From an uncultured Candidatus Melainabacteria bacterium (GTDB lineage Bacteria; Cyanobacteriota; Vampirovibrionia; Gastranaerophilales; Gastranaerophilaceae), in contig CAKUZL010000005.1 of the NCBI GenBank assembly GCA_934718085.1, positions 1 through 64,000 of the forward strand: a DNA stretch of 64,000 bases, given 5' to 3'. Shown one piece after another: positions 1 to 8,128 of the stretch. Each line of letters opens with the position of its first letter. Within the stretch, counting starts at the first letter, position 1. The notes beneath the pieces were generated by a model that had not been told where the DNA came from, did no database searches, and worked only from the letters and a program-made list of their open reading frames with translations. The position numbers and the translations under genes are program-made.

Positions 1-462
1 TGACAACGGCGGAAACTCAACCATAATCCTCGATATGATATGATATGATATGATATGAGGAAACGTATACCCCTTCGAGCAATTTTTCCGGCGCGAATGT
101 TTTTATAAAAGTACCGCTGAGGGAAAATCAAAAAGGGCAAAAATTTCTGCATCGCCCGAACCGAAAAACGAGGGATAAAGAGACCCGAGGCGTCGCGGGA
201 AGACAAGGCAAGAACCACCGTCAAACCGACAATCAAAAAAAGATGCGAAACAAAACGGGTTTGACGCGGGCAAAATCACCATCAAACGACCGCCGAGATA
301 AAATTTACCCGAGCAAAAACGGCGGATACAATCGTCGCCCGCAAAAATTACAAGCGAGGAACAAAAGACAAGGAAAAACGGCAAAACACAGCCGTCACGC
401 GGTGTGCAAATTCGCGCGCGCCATACCGCAATCACGAGGAAAAAAGGAAGAGGAGGACTATT
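1..462. other. Region upstream of the first gene, no gene recognised
   Basis: Apart from the GATAT microsatellite and the ribosome binding site AGGAGG at 451-456, I see no supportable gene. Open frames on both strands here give low-complexity translations and have no initiation signals. The plus strand is purine rich from about 110 to 450, which may represent a long leader or a decayed gene. Confidence 0.5.
32..56. repeat. Pentanucleotide tandem repeat (GATAT x5)
   Basis: Five head-to-tail copies of GATAT lie in the sequence before the first gene. A unit of five bases would shift any reading frame if it expanded inside a gene, but no gene crosses it here. It could be a slippage-prone spacer. 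Confidence 0.9.
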
Positions 463-1437
463 ATGGTTGATTCGATTAACAACCCGTTCAGGCAAATGAA
501 AGGATATTGCCAAATTGACGGGGGAGAAACTTTTTACGGCGGCGGCAGTGTTGCCGAAAACTCGAAGCTTTCGGACGTCGAGAAGCTGAAAAACAAGTCG
601 GTATGGACGCTTGATGACAGAAAGCAGGCGGAACGATGCTTGAACGACATCGATTTTTCGACCCGCGCAAGCGACAACGACACGGAAGAAGCAAAAGCAG
701 CGTTTGAGTTGTGGGGAAGAATGAAGACCGAAACTACGAAATTGACGGGGTCTAAAGCTCTTGACGCGGTGAATGAAGCGTTGGCGTCGGAAGAACCTGT
801 TCCGGAGGTAAAATTGACTGAATCCGAAGAGGTGTCTGCTGCGGAGGACGAAGAACCGGAAGATGAGGTTGATGATGAAGAAGGCTCGGTAATTTATGAT
901 GTCGCGGAATATTCCGACAAAAACGCGCGTCCTTTTGCCCCGGTTCAGTATGTAACGGAAGAGGTGCCTGTTTCGGAGGATGAAGAACCTGAGGTTGATG
1001 ATGAAGAAATTGTAAAAGAGGAAATTCGTCCTGAAGGGCATTTCCTTGAAACTAAAGGCGGAACAAAAATTTACCGATTTAATAATGGTATTGAACAAGA
1101 ATTATATAAGGATGGTTCCGGCGTTCGATTTTATACTGACGGTGTAGTTGAAAAACGAAATTTATTGGATAATGGAGCAATAAAGTATGTGCGTTCTTTT
1201 CAAGGAAAGGATTACGGAACCAAAATCGAATTCCATGACAGTTTTGGAAAAACAACGAAATTAATGGCATATTTTGGAAATAAAGAAATTGTTTATAATT
1301 TTAAATTACAAAAAGGATTTGTTAAAAACGGTAATTCTCAACTTAAACCGATTAATGCCAATGAAATGCGAAAATTGATAAGTTCTGAGAATGATAAAGC
1401 TATACGCAAAATTTCCGATAATCAGGAATATTGCTAA
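463..1437 (+). CDS. Acidic hypothetical protein with C-terminal beta-rich region
   Basis: I do not recognise this 324-residue protein. The ATG is preceded at good distance by AGGAGG (451-456). No signal peptide or membrane segment is visible. Residues about 110-195 are extremely acidic and contain a doubled motif (EDEEPEDEVDDEE, then EDEEPEVDDEE). The C-terminal 120 residues change character: they are rich in Lys, Asn, Tyr and Phe, with short Gly-turn units such as FNNGIEQELYKDGSG and FYTDGVVEKRNLLDNG, like the beta-hairpin repeats of MORN or antigen-type proteins. The DNA also turns AT-rich from about 1070 onward, so the tail may have a separate origin. It stands alone upstream of a zinc-ribbon membrane protein. 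Function unknown. Confidence 0.7.
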   Translation: MVDSINNPFRQMKGYCQIDGGETFYGGGSVAENSKLSDVEKLKNKSVWTLDDRKQAERCLNDIDFSTRASDNDTEEAKAAFELWGRMKTETTKLTGSKALDAVNEALASEEPVPEVKLTESEEVSAAEDEEPEDEVDDEEGSVIYDVAEYSDKNARPFAPVQYVTEEVPVSEDEEPEVDDEEIVKEEIRPEGHFLETKGGTKIYRFNNGIEQELYKDGSGVRFYTDGVVEKRNLLDNGAIKYVRSFQGKDYGTKIEFHDSFGKTTKLMAYFGNKEIVYNFKLQKGFVKNGNSQLKPINANEMRKLISSENDKAIRKISDNQEYC

Positions 1438-1531
1438 AAAATAATTCAACCAATCTTTTTTCCTACTTGTGAACATTTGATAATTCGAATCATAAACATA
1501 GGGATAAAAAATTTACCACAGGGGGTGTCGG

Positions 1532-1551
1532 AAGGGGCAGCCCTTTTTTTT
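1532..1551 (+). terminator. Rho-independent terminator after the acidic protein gene
   Basis: AAGGG and CCCTT form a five-base stem around a GCAG loop, followed directly by a run of T up to 1551. It lies about 95 bases after the stop codon of the upstream gene. The short stem makes it modest in strength. Confidence 0.5.
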
Positions 1552-1588
1552 GCGGATACGGGGTGGGTAATTCGGGACGGAATATTTG

Positions 1589-1597
1589 TGGTAGAAT
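1589..1597 (+). promoter_or_regulatory. Extended -10 promoter of the zinc-ribbon protein
   Basis: TGG-TAGAAT gives an extended -10 element about 33 bases before the ATG at 1630. No good -35 box is visible, which is acceptable for an extended -10. The same TAGAATAGG string occurs upstream of leuC at 33296. Confidence 0.4.
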
Positions 1598-1629
1598 AGG
1601 TTCGGTTAAGTTATGTTAAGGAGAATTTT

Positions 1630-2355
1630 ATGTATTGCGAAAAATGCGGTGCTCAAATTGACGAAAATGCTCGGTTTTGTTCGGCTTGCGGGCGGAAAAC
1701 GACGCTTAATAAAGTTCGGACGGAGGGTTTTTTAAATAAATTTTTCGGACGGATTAAAAGAGGAAAGCATTGTTTCGCGATGTATTTCGTAATTGCCCTG
1801 ATATTGGTGTTTTTGAGCGGATTCGGGTATTCGGCGCACGTTTATTCGAAATCGCCGGAAGCGTCGATATACGGGGCTGTTTCGGCGATGAAGGATCATG
1901 ATTACGAAAAGACGAAAGAGTTTGTGAATGTCGACGCAATCGTAAACAATCGGGTTGATGCGATTACGAACGAAATGCTGAACTCCGCGGAGCTGAAAGA
2001 CAATCCGTTTGCGGGTTTTGCGTACATGCTCGTCGATTCGTTGAAGCCGAAACTTGCCTCGTCGGTGCATGCCGTGCTGAAAAACACCGTTGAGAGCCGA
2101 GGCAACGTGTTTGAGCAGGTTTCCAAGCCTCAGGTGTTGTTGTTTACGATTAAGAAAAAATATAAGGACGTAAGTTTGGAACAAACGGTCAAAGAGCGCG
2201 ATAAGACGGTGTTTCGGTTTAAAAAGGGAACGGATATCGATTTGTTGATAACGATGACAAAAAACGGCGGAAATTGGCAAATTGTGGACATTTCGGGGTT
2301 TGATTTGTTGTCGGAAAAAAACGCGCGATATTTGATTCACGCCGTGAAAAATTAA
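1630..2355 (+). CDS. Zinc-ribbon membrane protein
   Basis: This 241-residue protein begins with a zinc-ribbon (CEKCG at residues 3-7 and CSACG at 17-21), the typical four-cysteine module at the N-terminus of many bacterial membrane proteins. A basic linker leads into one membrane helix around residues 48-69, then an external or periplasmic domain of about 170 residues. That domain has the pattern of mixed helix and strand seen in DUF2939/NTF2-like stress or envelope proteins, but I cannot name the family firmly. AAGGAG at 1618-1623 supports the start. It is monocistronic, with its own extended -10 element. The role is unknown; a membrane-tethered sensor or chaperone is possible. Confidence 0.75.
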   Translation: MYCEKCGAQIDENARFCSACGRKTTLNKVRTEGFLNKFFGRIKRGKHCFAMYFVIALILVFLSGFGYSAHVYSKSPEASIYGAVSAMKDHDYEKTKEFVNVDAIVNNRVDAITNEMLNSAELKDNPFAGFAYMLVDSLKPKLASSVHAVLKNTVESRGNVFEQVSKPQVLLFTIKKKYKDVSLEQTVKERDKTVFRFKKGTDIDLLITMTKNGGNWQIVDISGFDLLSEKNARYLIHAVKN

Positions 2356-2379
2356 AAAAGTTTGCGGATTGTAAACAGG

Positions 2380-2408
2380 TTGTTAAAAGTGTATTTTTCT
2401 GCGATAAT
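2380..2408 (+). promoter_or_regulatory. Promoter of the pyrH operon
   Basis: TTGTTA and GATAAT are spaced by 17 bases and end 28 bases before the pyrH start. This is a plausible sigma-70 promoter for the pyrH-frr-cdsA-rnc-rpe-nagA unit. Confidence 0.5.
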
Positions 2409-2436
2409 GGAGAAAAATTCGGAGAGGACGTAAATT

Positions 2437-3171
2437 TTGAACGAACCAAAGTATAAAAGAATTTTGCTGAAAATAAGCGGTGAGGCGCTTATGGGCAAAC
2501 AGCAGTTCGGAATCGACCCCGAGCCGGTTTCGATGATTGCCAAAGAAATCAAAACCGCGCACGACGCGGGAGCCCAAATTGCCGTGGTTGTCGGCGGGGG
2601 AAATATTTTCCGCGGGATGAAAAACAGCTCGGAACTGGGTATGGACAGGGCTTCCGGCGATTACGTAGGCATGCTTGCGACCGTGATGAACGCTATCGTG
2701 CTTCAAAGTGCCTTAACAAAACTTAACGTTTCGTGCCGCGTTCAGTCGGCAATCGGCATAAATACCATCGCCGAGCCGTATATCAGGTTCAAAGCCGTCC
2801 GTCACCTCGAAAAAGGACGCGTCGTAATTTTTGCCGCGGGTACCGGAAACCCCTTCTTTACTACCGACACCGCCGCAGCACTTCGTGCCTCCGAAATAGG
2901 AGCTCAGGTCATGCTTATGGCGAAAAACGGCGTAGATGGCGTTTATTCGGACGATCCGAAGCTTAATCCCGATGCAAAAAAATATGACAAAATTTGCTAC
3001 GACGATATTATCATAAGAGGCTTAAAAGTAATGGATACCGCGTCTTGCGCTTTGTGCAAGGAAAATAAAATCCCGATAATCGTTTTCGATTTTGCGGAAG
3101 AAGATGCGGTCGTAAAAATTTTAAACGGAGAAAAAAAAGGAACTTACGTAGGAGGAACAAATGTCGACTGA
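2437..3171 (+). CDS. pyrH: Uridylate kinase (UMP kinase)
   Basis: PyrH phosphorylates UMP to UDP with ATP in the cytoplasm, as a hexamer of the amino-acid-kinase fold. The 244-residue length is normal. KISGEALMG near the N-terminus, VVGGGNIFRG with G-rich phosphate binding, and the MLATVMNAIVLQ helix are family hallmarks. LMAKNGVDGVYSDDP and a C-terminal GGTNV complete the fold. The start is TTG at 2437 behind GGAGAGG; no better ATG exists upstream. The gene overlaps frr by 11 bases, and pyrH-frr is a widely conserved pair. Confidence 0.97.
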   Translation: MNEPKYKRILLKISGEALMGKQQFGIDPEPVSMIAKEIKTAHDAGAQIAVVVGGGNIFRGMKNSSELGMDRASGDYVGMLATVMNAIVLQSALTKLNVSCRVQSAIGINTIAEPYIRFKAVRHLEKGRVVIFAAGTGNPFFTTDTAAALRASEIGAQVMLMAKNGVDGVYSDDPKLNPDAKKYDKICYDDIIIRGLKVMDTASCALCKENKIPIIVFDFAEEDAVVKILNGEKKGTYVGGTNVD

Positions 3172-3721
3172 CGAGATGATGAACAACGGTAAAACCAAGA
3201 TGGAAAAAGCGCTTAATCAGCTTAAAAAAGACTTTGCGACGTTGCGAAGCGGCAGAGCAAATCCTATGATTTTGGACAAAGTTCAGGTTGATTACTACGG
3301 AGTTCCCACGCCGCTCAGACAAATGTCTCAGGTAACGGTTCAAGACGGCACCACGCTTGTGATTGCGCCTTTCGACAAAACCATTTTGAAAGACATCGAA
3401 AAAGCGGTCATCAAAGCCGACCTCGGAATTACTCCTAACAGCGACGGAACCGTGCTGCGCTTGCCTTTCCCCCCTCTGACCGAGGACAAGAGAAAAGAAA
3501 TCGCAAAAGAAGTCAAAAAATTCGGCGAAGAAGCGAAAGTTGCGGTAAGAAACATCAGACGCGAAATGACGGACGAACTTAAAAAACTCGAAAAATCCGA
3601 AAATATGTCGGAAGATTCGGTAAAAGACAGCCAGGACTCCATTCAAAAGATGACCGACAAATTCATCAAAAATGTCGACGAGGCTTGCGCGGAAAAAGAA
3701 AAAGAGGTTTTGACGGTTTAA
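3161..3721 (+). CDS. frr: Ribosome recycling factor
   Basis: RRF works with EF-G to split the post-termination 70S ribosome. The 186-residue length is standard. The N-terminal helix of domain I carries LRSGRANPMILD with the conserved RxGRA, followed by domain II (VDYYGVPTPLRQ through DLGITPNSDG) and the LPFPPLTEDKRKE motif leading back to the long helices. The ATG lies inside the last codons of pyrH and has GGAGG ten bases before it, suggesting translational coupling. It is the second gene of the operon and is followed one base later by cdsA. Confidence 0.98.
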   Translation: MSTDEMMNNGKTKMEKALNQLKKDFATLRSGRANPMILDKVQVDYYGVPTPLRQMSQVTVQDGTTLVIAPFDKTILKDIEKAVIKADLGITPNSDGTVLRLPFPPLTEDKRKEIAKEVKKFGEEAKVAVRNIRREMTDELKKLEKSENMSEDSVKDSQDSIQKMTDKFIKNVDEACAEKEKEVLTV

Positions 3722-3722
3722 A

Positions 3723-4625
3723 TTGGATACTCCGGAAAAACAACCGAAAAAAAGTAAAGCACGTACCGTTACGGGGTTTGTTGTCGCCGCAACGATACTG
3801 TTTGCAATGCTTTGCGGCGGATGGGTGTTTGTCACCGCTTTGCTGCTCTTTGTCTTTCTGTGCGAACGCGAATACGTCGAAATCCTTAATCACAAAGGCT
3901 TTCAACCGTCTTTGAGAATAATTGCTTCGATATCGTTTCTGCTCACCGCGGCAACCGTGATGTCGAAATTCCAATGGTTTCTGCCGATAACCGTAGCGGG
4001 AATTATTTTGTCGTTCGTCTCGGTGTTGTTTAATCGTCGTCAACCTTATATCGCAAACGTTTCGACCACCGTTTTCGGATTCTTGCTCTGTTGGATGCCT
4101 TCGTTCGTGTTTTCGCTCAGAAATGCGGGTTTGCCTTGCGACGCAAATATCTTCGGACTTTGGCAAAATAACGTCGGCGCGGGATATATAATCGTGATGT
4201 TTTTCTCGATTTTGGCGACCGACATCGGCGCGTACGTCTTCGGAACAAAATTCGGCAAAACGAAGCTCAATCCCGAAGTCAGCCCGAAAAAGACCGTGGA
4301 AGGCGCGGTTGCGGGCGGTTTGTGCGCTGTCGTCGCGGCGATAATTTTCGGCTTGACGATAAAGATGACGTTGATTCAATCGATATGCGCGGGGCTGCTG
4401 ATTACCCTGTTTGCGCAAATCGGCGACTTGTCGGAGTCTCTTATCAAACGCGATGCGGGCGTGAAGGATTCCGGCGACACTCTGCCGGGGCACGGCGGCT
4501 TTTTGGACAGAGCCGACAGTTACCTTTTAACTGCACCCGTGGCGTATTATTTTTTCGAATATTTTATCAATACTCCGTTCGTAATCGAAATTCAAAAGGT
4601 GTTGACAAGTGTCGGACTTACGTAG
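3723..4625 (+). CDS. cdsA: Phosphatidate cytidylyltransferase
   Basis: CdsA makes CDP-diacylglycerol from phosphatidic acid and CTP in the inner membrane, the entry to phospholipid synthesis. The 300-residue protein has about eight hydrophobic segments and the complete C-terminal CDP-DAG synthase signature around residues 240-268, with KRDAGVKDSG, LPGHGGFLDRAD and the catalytic acidic residues. The start chosen is TTG at 3723, immediately after frr; the frr tail supplies a purine-rich but weak ribosome site, so coupling is likely. It overlaps rnc by 17 bases. pyrH-frr-cdsA order is ancestral in many bacteria. Confidence 0.95.
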   Translation: MDTPEKQPKKSKARTVTGFVVAATILFAMLCGGWVFVTALLLFVFLCEREYVEILNHKGFQPSLRIIASISFLLTAATVMSKFQWFLPITVAGIILSFVSVLFNRRQPYIANVSTTVFGFLLCWMPSFVFSLRNAGLPCDANIFGLWQNNVGAGYIIVMFFSILATDIGAYVFGTKFGKTKLNPEVSPKKTVEGAVAGGLCAVVAAIIFGLTIKMTLIQSICAGLLITLFAQIGDLSESLIKRDAGVKDSGDTLPGHGGFLDRADSYLLTAPVAYYFFEYFINTPFVIEIQKVLTSVGLT

Positions 4626-5325
4626 AACCGAAAAAATCGCAAATTTTTTGGCGCAAACGGGATTTCCCGATGCGGACGTCGAAAAGGTCAATGCAGGGTT
4701 GACCCACCCTTCGTATTGTTTTGACGACAAATTCGCCGAGCATTACGAGCGTTACGAATTTTTGGGCGATGCGGTCATCAAGCTTGCGGTCAGCGGGTAT
4801 TTGTACCGAAAATTTCCCGATTATGCGGAAGGCAAAATGACGACCATTCGCGCGATTGTCGTGAGCGACAGATTTTTGGTGAATTTTGCGGAAAAGCTTA
4901 AACTTGCGGAACTTGTAAGGGTTTCGGCGAGTTTCGACAAAGAAGGCGGTCGGTATAAGCAATCGACGCAGGCGTGCGCTTTTGAGGGTTTTTTGGGTGC
5001 TTTGTATGATTCCGGAATTTCGACGTCACGGATTTTTGAATTTTTGAACAATTTGTGCGCGCCGTATATCGAAAACATCGAGGATTTTTTGTTGAAATTC
5101 AATGCCAAAGCACTTTTACAGGAATATACGCAGAGCCTGACCAAAACTTTGCCTGAGTACAAAATAATTTCTCAAACCGGCAAACAGAACGAGTTGAGGT
5201 TTACAGCGGAGGTTTCGTATGAGGGCAAAATCCTTGCCACGGGCGAGGGCGGGACGAAAAAGGAAGCCGAAGTCAATGCGGCGGCGGCAGCGTGCAAAAA
5301 AATCGGAATAGCGGAGAGGTTGTAA
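4609..5325 (+). CDS. rnc: Ribonuclease III
   Basis: RNase III cleaves double-stranded RNA in rRNA precursors and structured mRNAs. The 238 residues contain the nuclease signature YERYEFLGDAVIKL (about residues 46-59) and the second acidic site EGFLGALYDSG near 125-135, then a C-terminal double-stranded RNA binding domain (FTAEVSYEGKILATGEGGTKKEAE). The GTG start at 4609 lies within cdsA. The stop overlaps the start of rpe (TAATG). Type I CRISPR systems do not need this enzyme, so it is purely housekeeping here. Confidence 0.97.
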   Translation: MSDLRRTEKIANFLAQTGFPDADVEKVNAGLTHPSYCFDDKFAEHYERYEFLGDAVIKLAVSGYLYRKFPDYAEGKMTTIRAIVVSDRFLVNFAEKLKLAELVRVSASFDKEGGRYKQSTQACAFEGFLGALYDSGISTSRIFEFLNNLCAPYIENIEDFLLKFNAKALLQEYTQSLTKTLPEYKIISQTGKQNELRFTAEVSYEGKILATGEGGTKKEAEVNAAAAACKKIGIAERL

Positions 5326-5969
5326 TGAGCGGAGTTTTGGTGGCTCCGTCGATTTTGTCGGCGGATTTTGCAAATTTGGAACGAGATATTCAAAAGATTT
5401 CGACGGCGGATTTGGTGCACGTTGACGTGATGGACGGGGTATTCGTGCCGAATATCACGATTGGCGCGCCGGTTGTCGCGGCAATTCGAAAAACGACGAA
5501 ACTCCCTCTGGACGTGCATTTGATGATTGTGAACCCCGAAAAACACATCGAGGCGTTTGCAAAAGCGGGCGCGGATTACCTGACGGTTCATTACGAAGCC
5601 GTGAAAGACAATGTTTGTGCGGTTTTGGAGCAAATTAAGTCTTACGGAATAAAGGCGGGACTTTCGATAAAACCGAAAACGAAACCCGAGGAAATCGCTC
5701 GGTATAAGGATTTTGCCGATTTGATTTTGGTTATGACGGTCGAGCCCGGGTTCGGCGGGCAGGCGTTTATGCCCGATTGTGCCGAAAAGATAAAATATTT
5801 TGCCGAAAACTGCAAGCCGGGAACGATTATCGAGGTCGACGGAGGCATTAACGAAGCGACGGGACGGTTGTGTGTCGAATACGGTGCAAACGCTCTCGTG
5901 GCGGGAAGTTACGTCTATAAAAATCCCGACGTCGAAGCCGCGATAAATTCGTTGAGGCAGGGACGATGA
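5325..5969 (+). CDS. rpe: Ribulose-phosphate 3-epimerase
   Basis: Rpe interconverts ribulose 5-phosphate and xylulose 5-phosphate in the pentose phosphate pathway. The protein is a TIM barrel of 214 residues with APSILSADFANL at the start, HVDVMDGVFVPNIT (metal-binding H and D), DVHLMI, MTVEPGFGGQ and EVDGGI. A GTG 33 bases upstream would add 11 residues, but the ATG at 5325 gives the usual family N-terminus, overlaps the rnc stop and has GAGAGG in front. It overlaps nagA by four bases (ATGA). Confidence 0.97.
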   Translation: MSGVLVAPSILSADFANLERDIQKISTADLVHVDVMDGVFVPNITIGAPVVAAIRKTTKLPLDVHLMIVNPEKHIEAFAKAGADYLTVHYEAVKDNVCAVLEQIKSYGIKAGLSIKPKTKPEEIARYKDFADLILVMTVEPGFGGQAFMPDCAEKIKYFAENCKPGTIIEVDGGINEATGRLCVEYGANALVAGSYVYKNPDVEAAINSLRQGR

Positions 5970-6826
5970 AATTCGTAGAACAGCATATTCACGGGGCTTT
6001 CGGGATAAATTTTATGGATTGCGAAGCCGACGACGTCATAAAAGTCGGAGAAGGCTTGTTTTCGGCGGGGATTGAGGAATTTTATCCGACATTGATGACG
6101 GGAAAATTTTCGCAAATCAAAGCGCAAATCAAAAAAATCAAAGAGGCTGCTTTTCGAAACGAGCCAAAATGTGCGAAAATAGGCGGTATTCACCTTGAAG
6201 GTCCGTTTATCGATGCCGAAAAAAAAGGTATTCATCAGCGCGAATATATCGTAAAACCGACGGTTTCGGCGTATCGCGAGCTTGAGGACGATTTTATAAA
6301 AATTGTGACGCTTGCGCCCGAGTTCGACGACGGTTTGATTGCTTATTTGCACGAAAAAGGGGTCAAAGTCTCGGCGGGACACTGTTTGGCGACGGATTTG
6401 TCAAAGTGCGATTGCGCGACGCACCTGTTCAACGCGATGGGCGGAATTAACCACAAAATCGGCGGAACCGCTTTGAGCGCGCTTTTGGACGATAATTTGT
6501 ACGTCGAGGTCATCGCGGACGGAAATCACGTTTGCGACGACGTTCTGAGGCTGGTTTTTAAGGTGAAACCGGCGGATAAAGTGATTTTGATAAGCGACGC
6601 TTTACCTTGTGTTCACGTAAAATCCGACTTTTGCGAGTTTGCGGGGACGAAAGTTTTCGAAAAAAACGGAAGCTTTTACGATGCGAACGGAACGCTTGCG
6701 GGCAGCGCGATGCTTCTTCCCGATATCGCGGAAAGGCTTGCGGCAAAAGGGCTTATGTCGGATGAAAATATTCAAAAAGCGGTTTACGATAATCCGAAAA
6801 AATATTTGAGCGGAAAAGTCGGCTGA
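5966..6826 (+). CDS. nagA: Minimal N-acetylglucosamine-6-phosphate deacetylase
   Basis: This is an amidohydrolase-fold protein related to NagA, which removes the acetyl group from GlcNAc-6-phosphate in amino-sugar and cell-wall recycling. The metal and catalytic residues of the family are present: H7 and H9 in HIHG, E78 in HLEGPF, H139, H153 in THLFNAMGG and D211 in ISDA. At 286 residues it is about 90 shorter than usual. It begins directly at the first metal motif and ends right after the barrel, so both halves of the small beta-sandwich domain are missing. The start overlaps the rpe stop, and all catalytic residues are kept, so it looks like a genuine compact form rather than a fragment. 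Substrate is inferred only. Confidence 0.82.
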   Translation: MKFVEQHIHGAFGINFMDCEADDVIKVGEGLFSAGIEEFYPTLMTGKFSQIKAQIKKIKEAAFRNEPKCAKIGGIHLEGPFIDAEKKGIHQREYIVKPTVSAYRELEDDFIKIVTLAPEFDDGLIAYLHEKGVKVSAGHCLATDLSKCDCATHLFNAMGGINHKIGGTALSALLDDNLYVEVIADGNHVCDDVLRLVFKVKPADKVILISDALPCVHVKSDFCEFAGTKVFEKNGSFYDANGTLAGSAMLLPDIAERLAAKGLMSDENIQKAVYDNPKKYLSGKVG

Positions 6827-7392
6827 AGCCCGTTTTGAGGTGTTTTGCGAGTTTTTTGCGGTACCGACCTTGCGGCGGTTTGAAATACCCCCGGTAATCG
6901 CAAAAGTCTGTAAATTCCTTTCCCGAGAGCCATTGCGCCGTTTTTGACGCGACGGGTCGAAACTGCGCGGACGGACATAAATTCCCGTATTGCAAGGTGT
7001 TCTCGGTCGTTTTGCGGGGTCAATGCTTATGAAAACGTCGATTTTGTGTTTCGGTTCCCGTAAAAGCTCGAAAAATTTCGTTTTTTCTCGGCAACCCGAA
7101 CTCCGGCAAGGCGACTGATTGGTGCATAAAGGTTTTGTTCCAAGTGGACAGGTCGATTTTTTGAATTTTAAAACTCAATAAAACCGAGCTTTTCGAGGAT
7201 TTGTATACGAAACTCGTGTCACTTTTTTTGTTTGTCCGGGTTGACGCGAGTTTTTAAAATATGATATCATTAGCGCGACGCGAGTGTAATAGCGACTTTT
7301 TAAAGTTTTTGACGAGACTTTATTTTGTACGTCCGAAGTTGACGTATAGTTGTTGTATACTGTCGTTATTCGAAATCGGTATGGAGAAGAAC
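6827..7392. other. Intergenic region before the Cas operon, no array
   Basis: No gene is supportable in this 566-base stretch. I searched it for direct repeats of about 28-37 bases with regular spacing and found none, so there is no CRISPR array on this side. The last 160 bases hold promoter-like TTGACG elements leading to cas6. Confidence 0.55.
7241..7270 (+). promoter_or_regulatory. Candidate promoter of the Cas operon
   Basis: TTGACG and TATCAT are separated by 18 bases, about 120 bases before the cas6 start. A second TTGACG (7339) and TATACT (7356) pair is too close together to be a standard promoter, but TATACT could still serve as a -10. Confidence 0.4.
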
Positions 7393-8121
7393 ATGAAGAT
7401 ATATGAAGGAACGCTGAAGGTTTATTTGTTGAAAGACCTGTATAACGCGAATTATCGCGAAAAAATTTCGGCGTTGATAGACAAAAGTTTTACCGTGACG
7501 GAAGAGATGAAAAATTTCCACCGCAGACGCGAACAAAAAGGGTACGTTTTTAACGGATTTTTCGATAAATGCAAGAAAACAAAGGATTTTAAGTATCCCG
7601 AAGGAAGCGTTTATTCGGTCAGAGTGCGTTCGGTGAGTGAAGATTTGATGAAATTTTTCAGGACAAATTTGGCGAAAACAAGGACTCAAGAGCTTCAGGC
7701 ACTCTCGTTCGAATATCGGACGCTGCCCGATACCGTTGTCAAGACTCTTTATTCGATAACGCCCGCGGTGTGCAAGTTTGAGGACGGTTACTGGCAAAAA
7801 TCGCATACCGTCGACGATATTTTGAAACGAATCGAGCAAAATGCAAGGAAAAAGCTTGCGTTGCTGGGCGAATCGGTGCCCGAGGACATTGATTTCGTAA
7901 TCGGGTTCAAAAAACTTAACGAATACCCGATTGTTTGCGAATACAACCGAAAAGGCGACAACGAAACCGATTTCCCCAAAATCAAGTTGTTGTGCGACAA
8001 ATTCGAGCTGGAAATTTCGCCGAACGAAAGTTCGCAGAAGCTTGCAAAAGCGGTAATCGGGGCGGGTATGCTCGAAATGAACGCCCGCGGCTTCGGCTAC
8101 GTAAACGTCAAAACTGTGTAG
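7393..8121 (+). CDS. cas6: CRISPR repeat endoribonuclease Cas6 (type I-B)
   Basis: Cas6 cuts the CRISPR precursor transcript within each repeat and usually stays bound to the crRNA 3' end in Cascade. The 242 residues fit two ferredoxin-like domains, and the C-terminus has the glycine-rich family loop GAGMLEMNARGFGYV (about residues 221-235). Cas6 is divergent and I cannot fix its catalytic histidine, though H residues occur in the N-terminal half. An upstream in-frame start at 7261 would add 44 unrelated residues; the ATG at 7393 has GGAGA before it and begins in typical style (MKIYEGTLKVYLLKD). It opens the Cas operon, eight bases before cas8b. Confidence 0.88.
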   Translation: MKIYEGTLKVYLLKDLYNANYREKISALIDKSFTVTEEMKNFHRRREQKGYVFNGFFDKCKKTKDFKYPEGSVYSVRVRSVSEDLMKFFRTNLAKTRTQELQALSFEYRTLPDTVVKTLYSITPAVCKFEDGYWQKSHTVDDILKRIEQNARKKLALLGESVPEDIDFVIGFKKLNEYPIVCEYNRKGDNETDFPKIKLLCDKFELEISPNESSQKLAKAVIGAGMLEMNARGFGYVNVKTV

Positions 8122-8128
8122 GTGCAAA

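Noticed and set aside
103..1098. Long minus-strand open frame of 331 codons
   Set aside because: It is antisense to the gene at 463 with a good ribosome site, is Phe/Arg-rich as expected from a mirror frame, and has no initiation signal.
7339..7361. TTGACG-TATACT pair as cas6 promoter
   Set aside because: The spacer is only 11 bases, too short for a sigma-70 promoter; the pair at 7241-7270 fits better.
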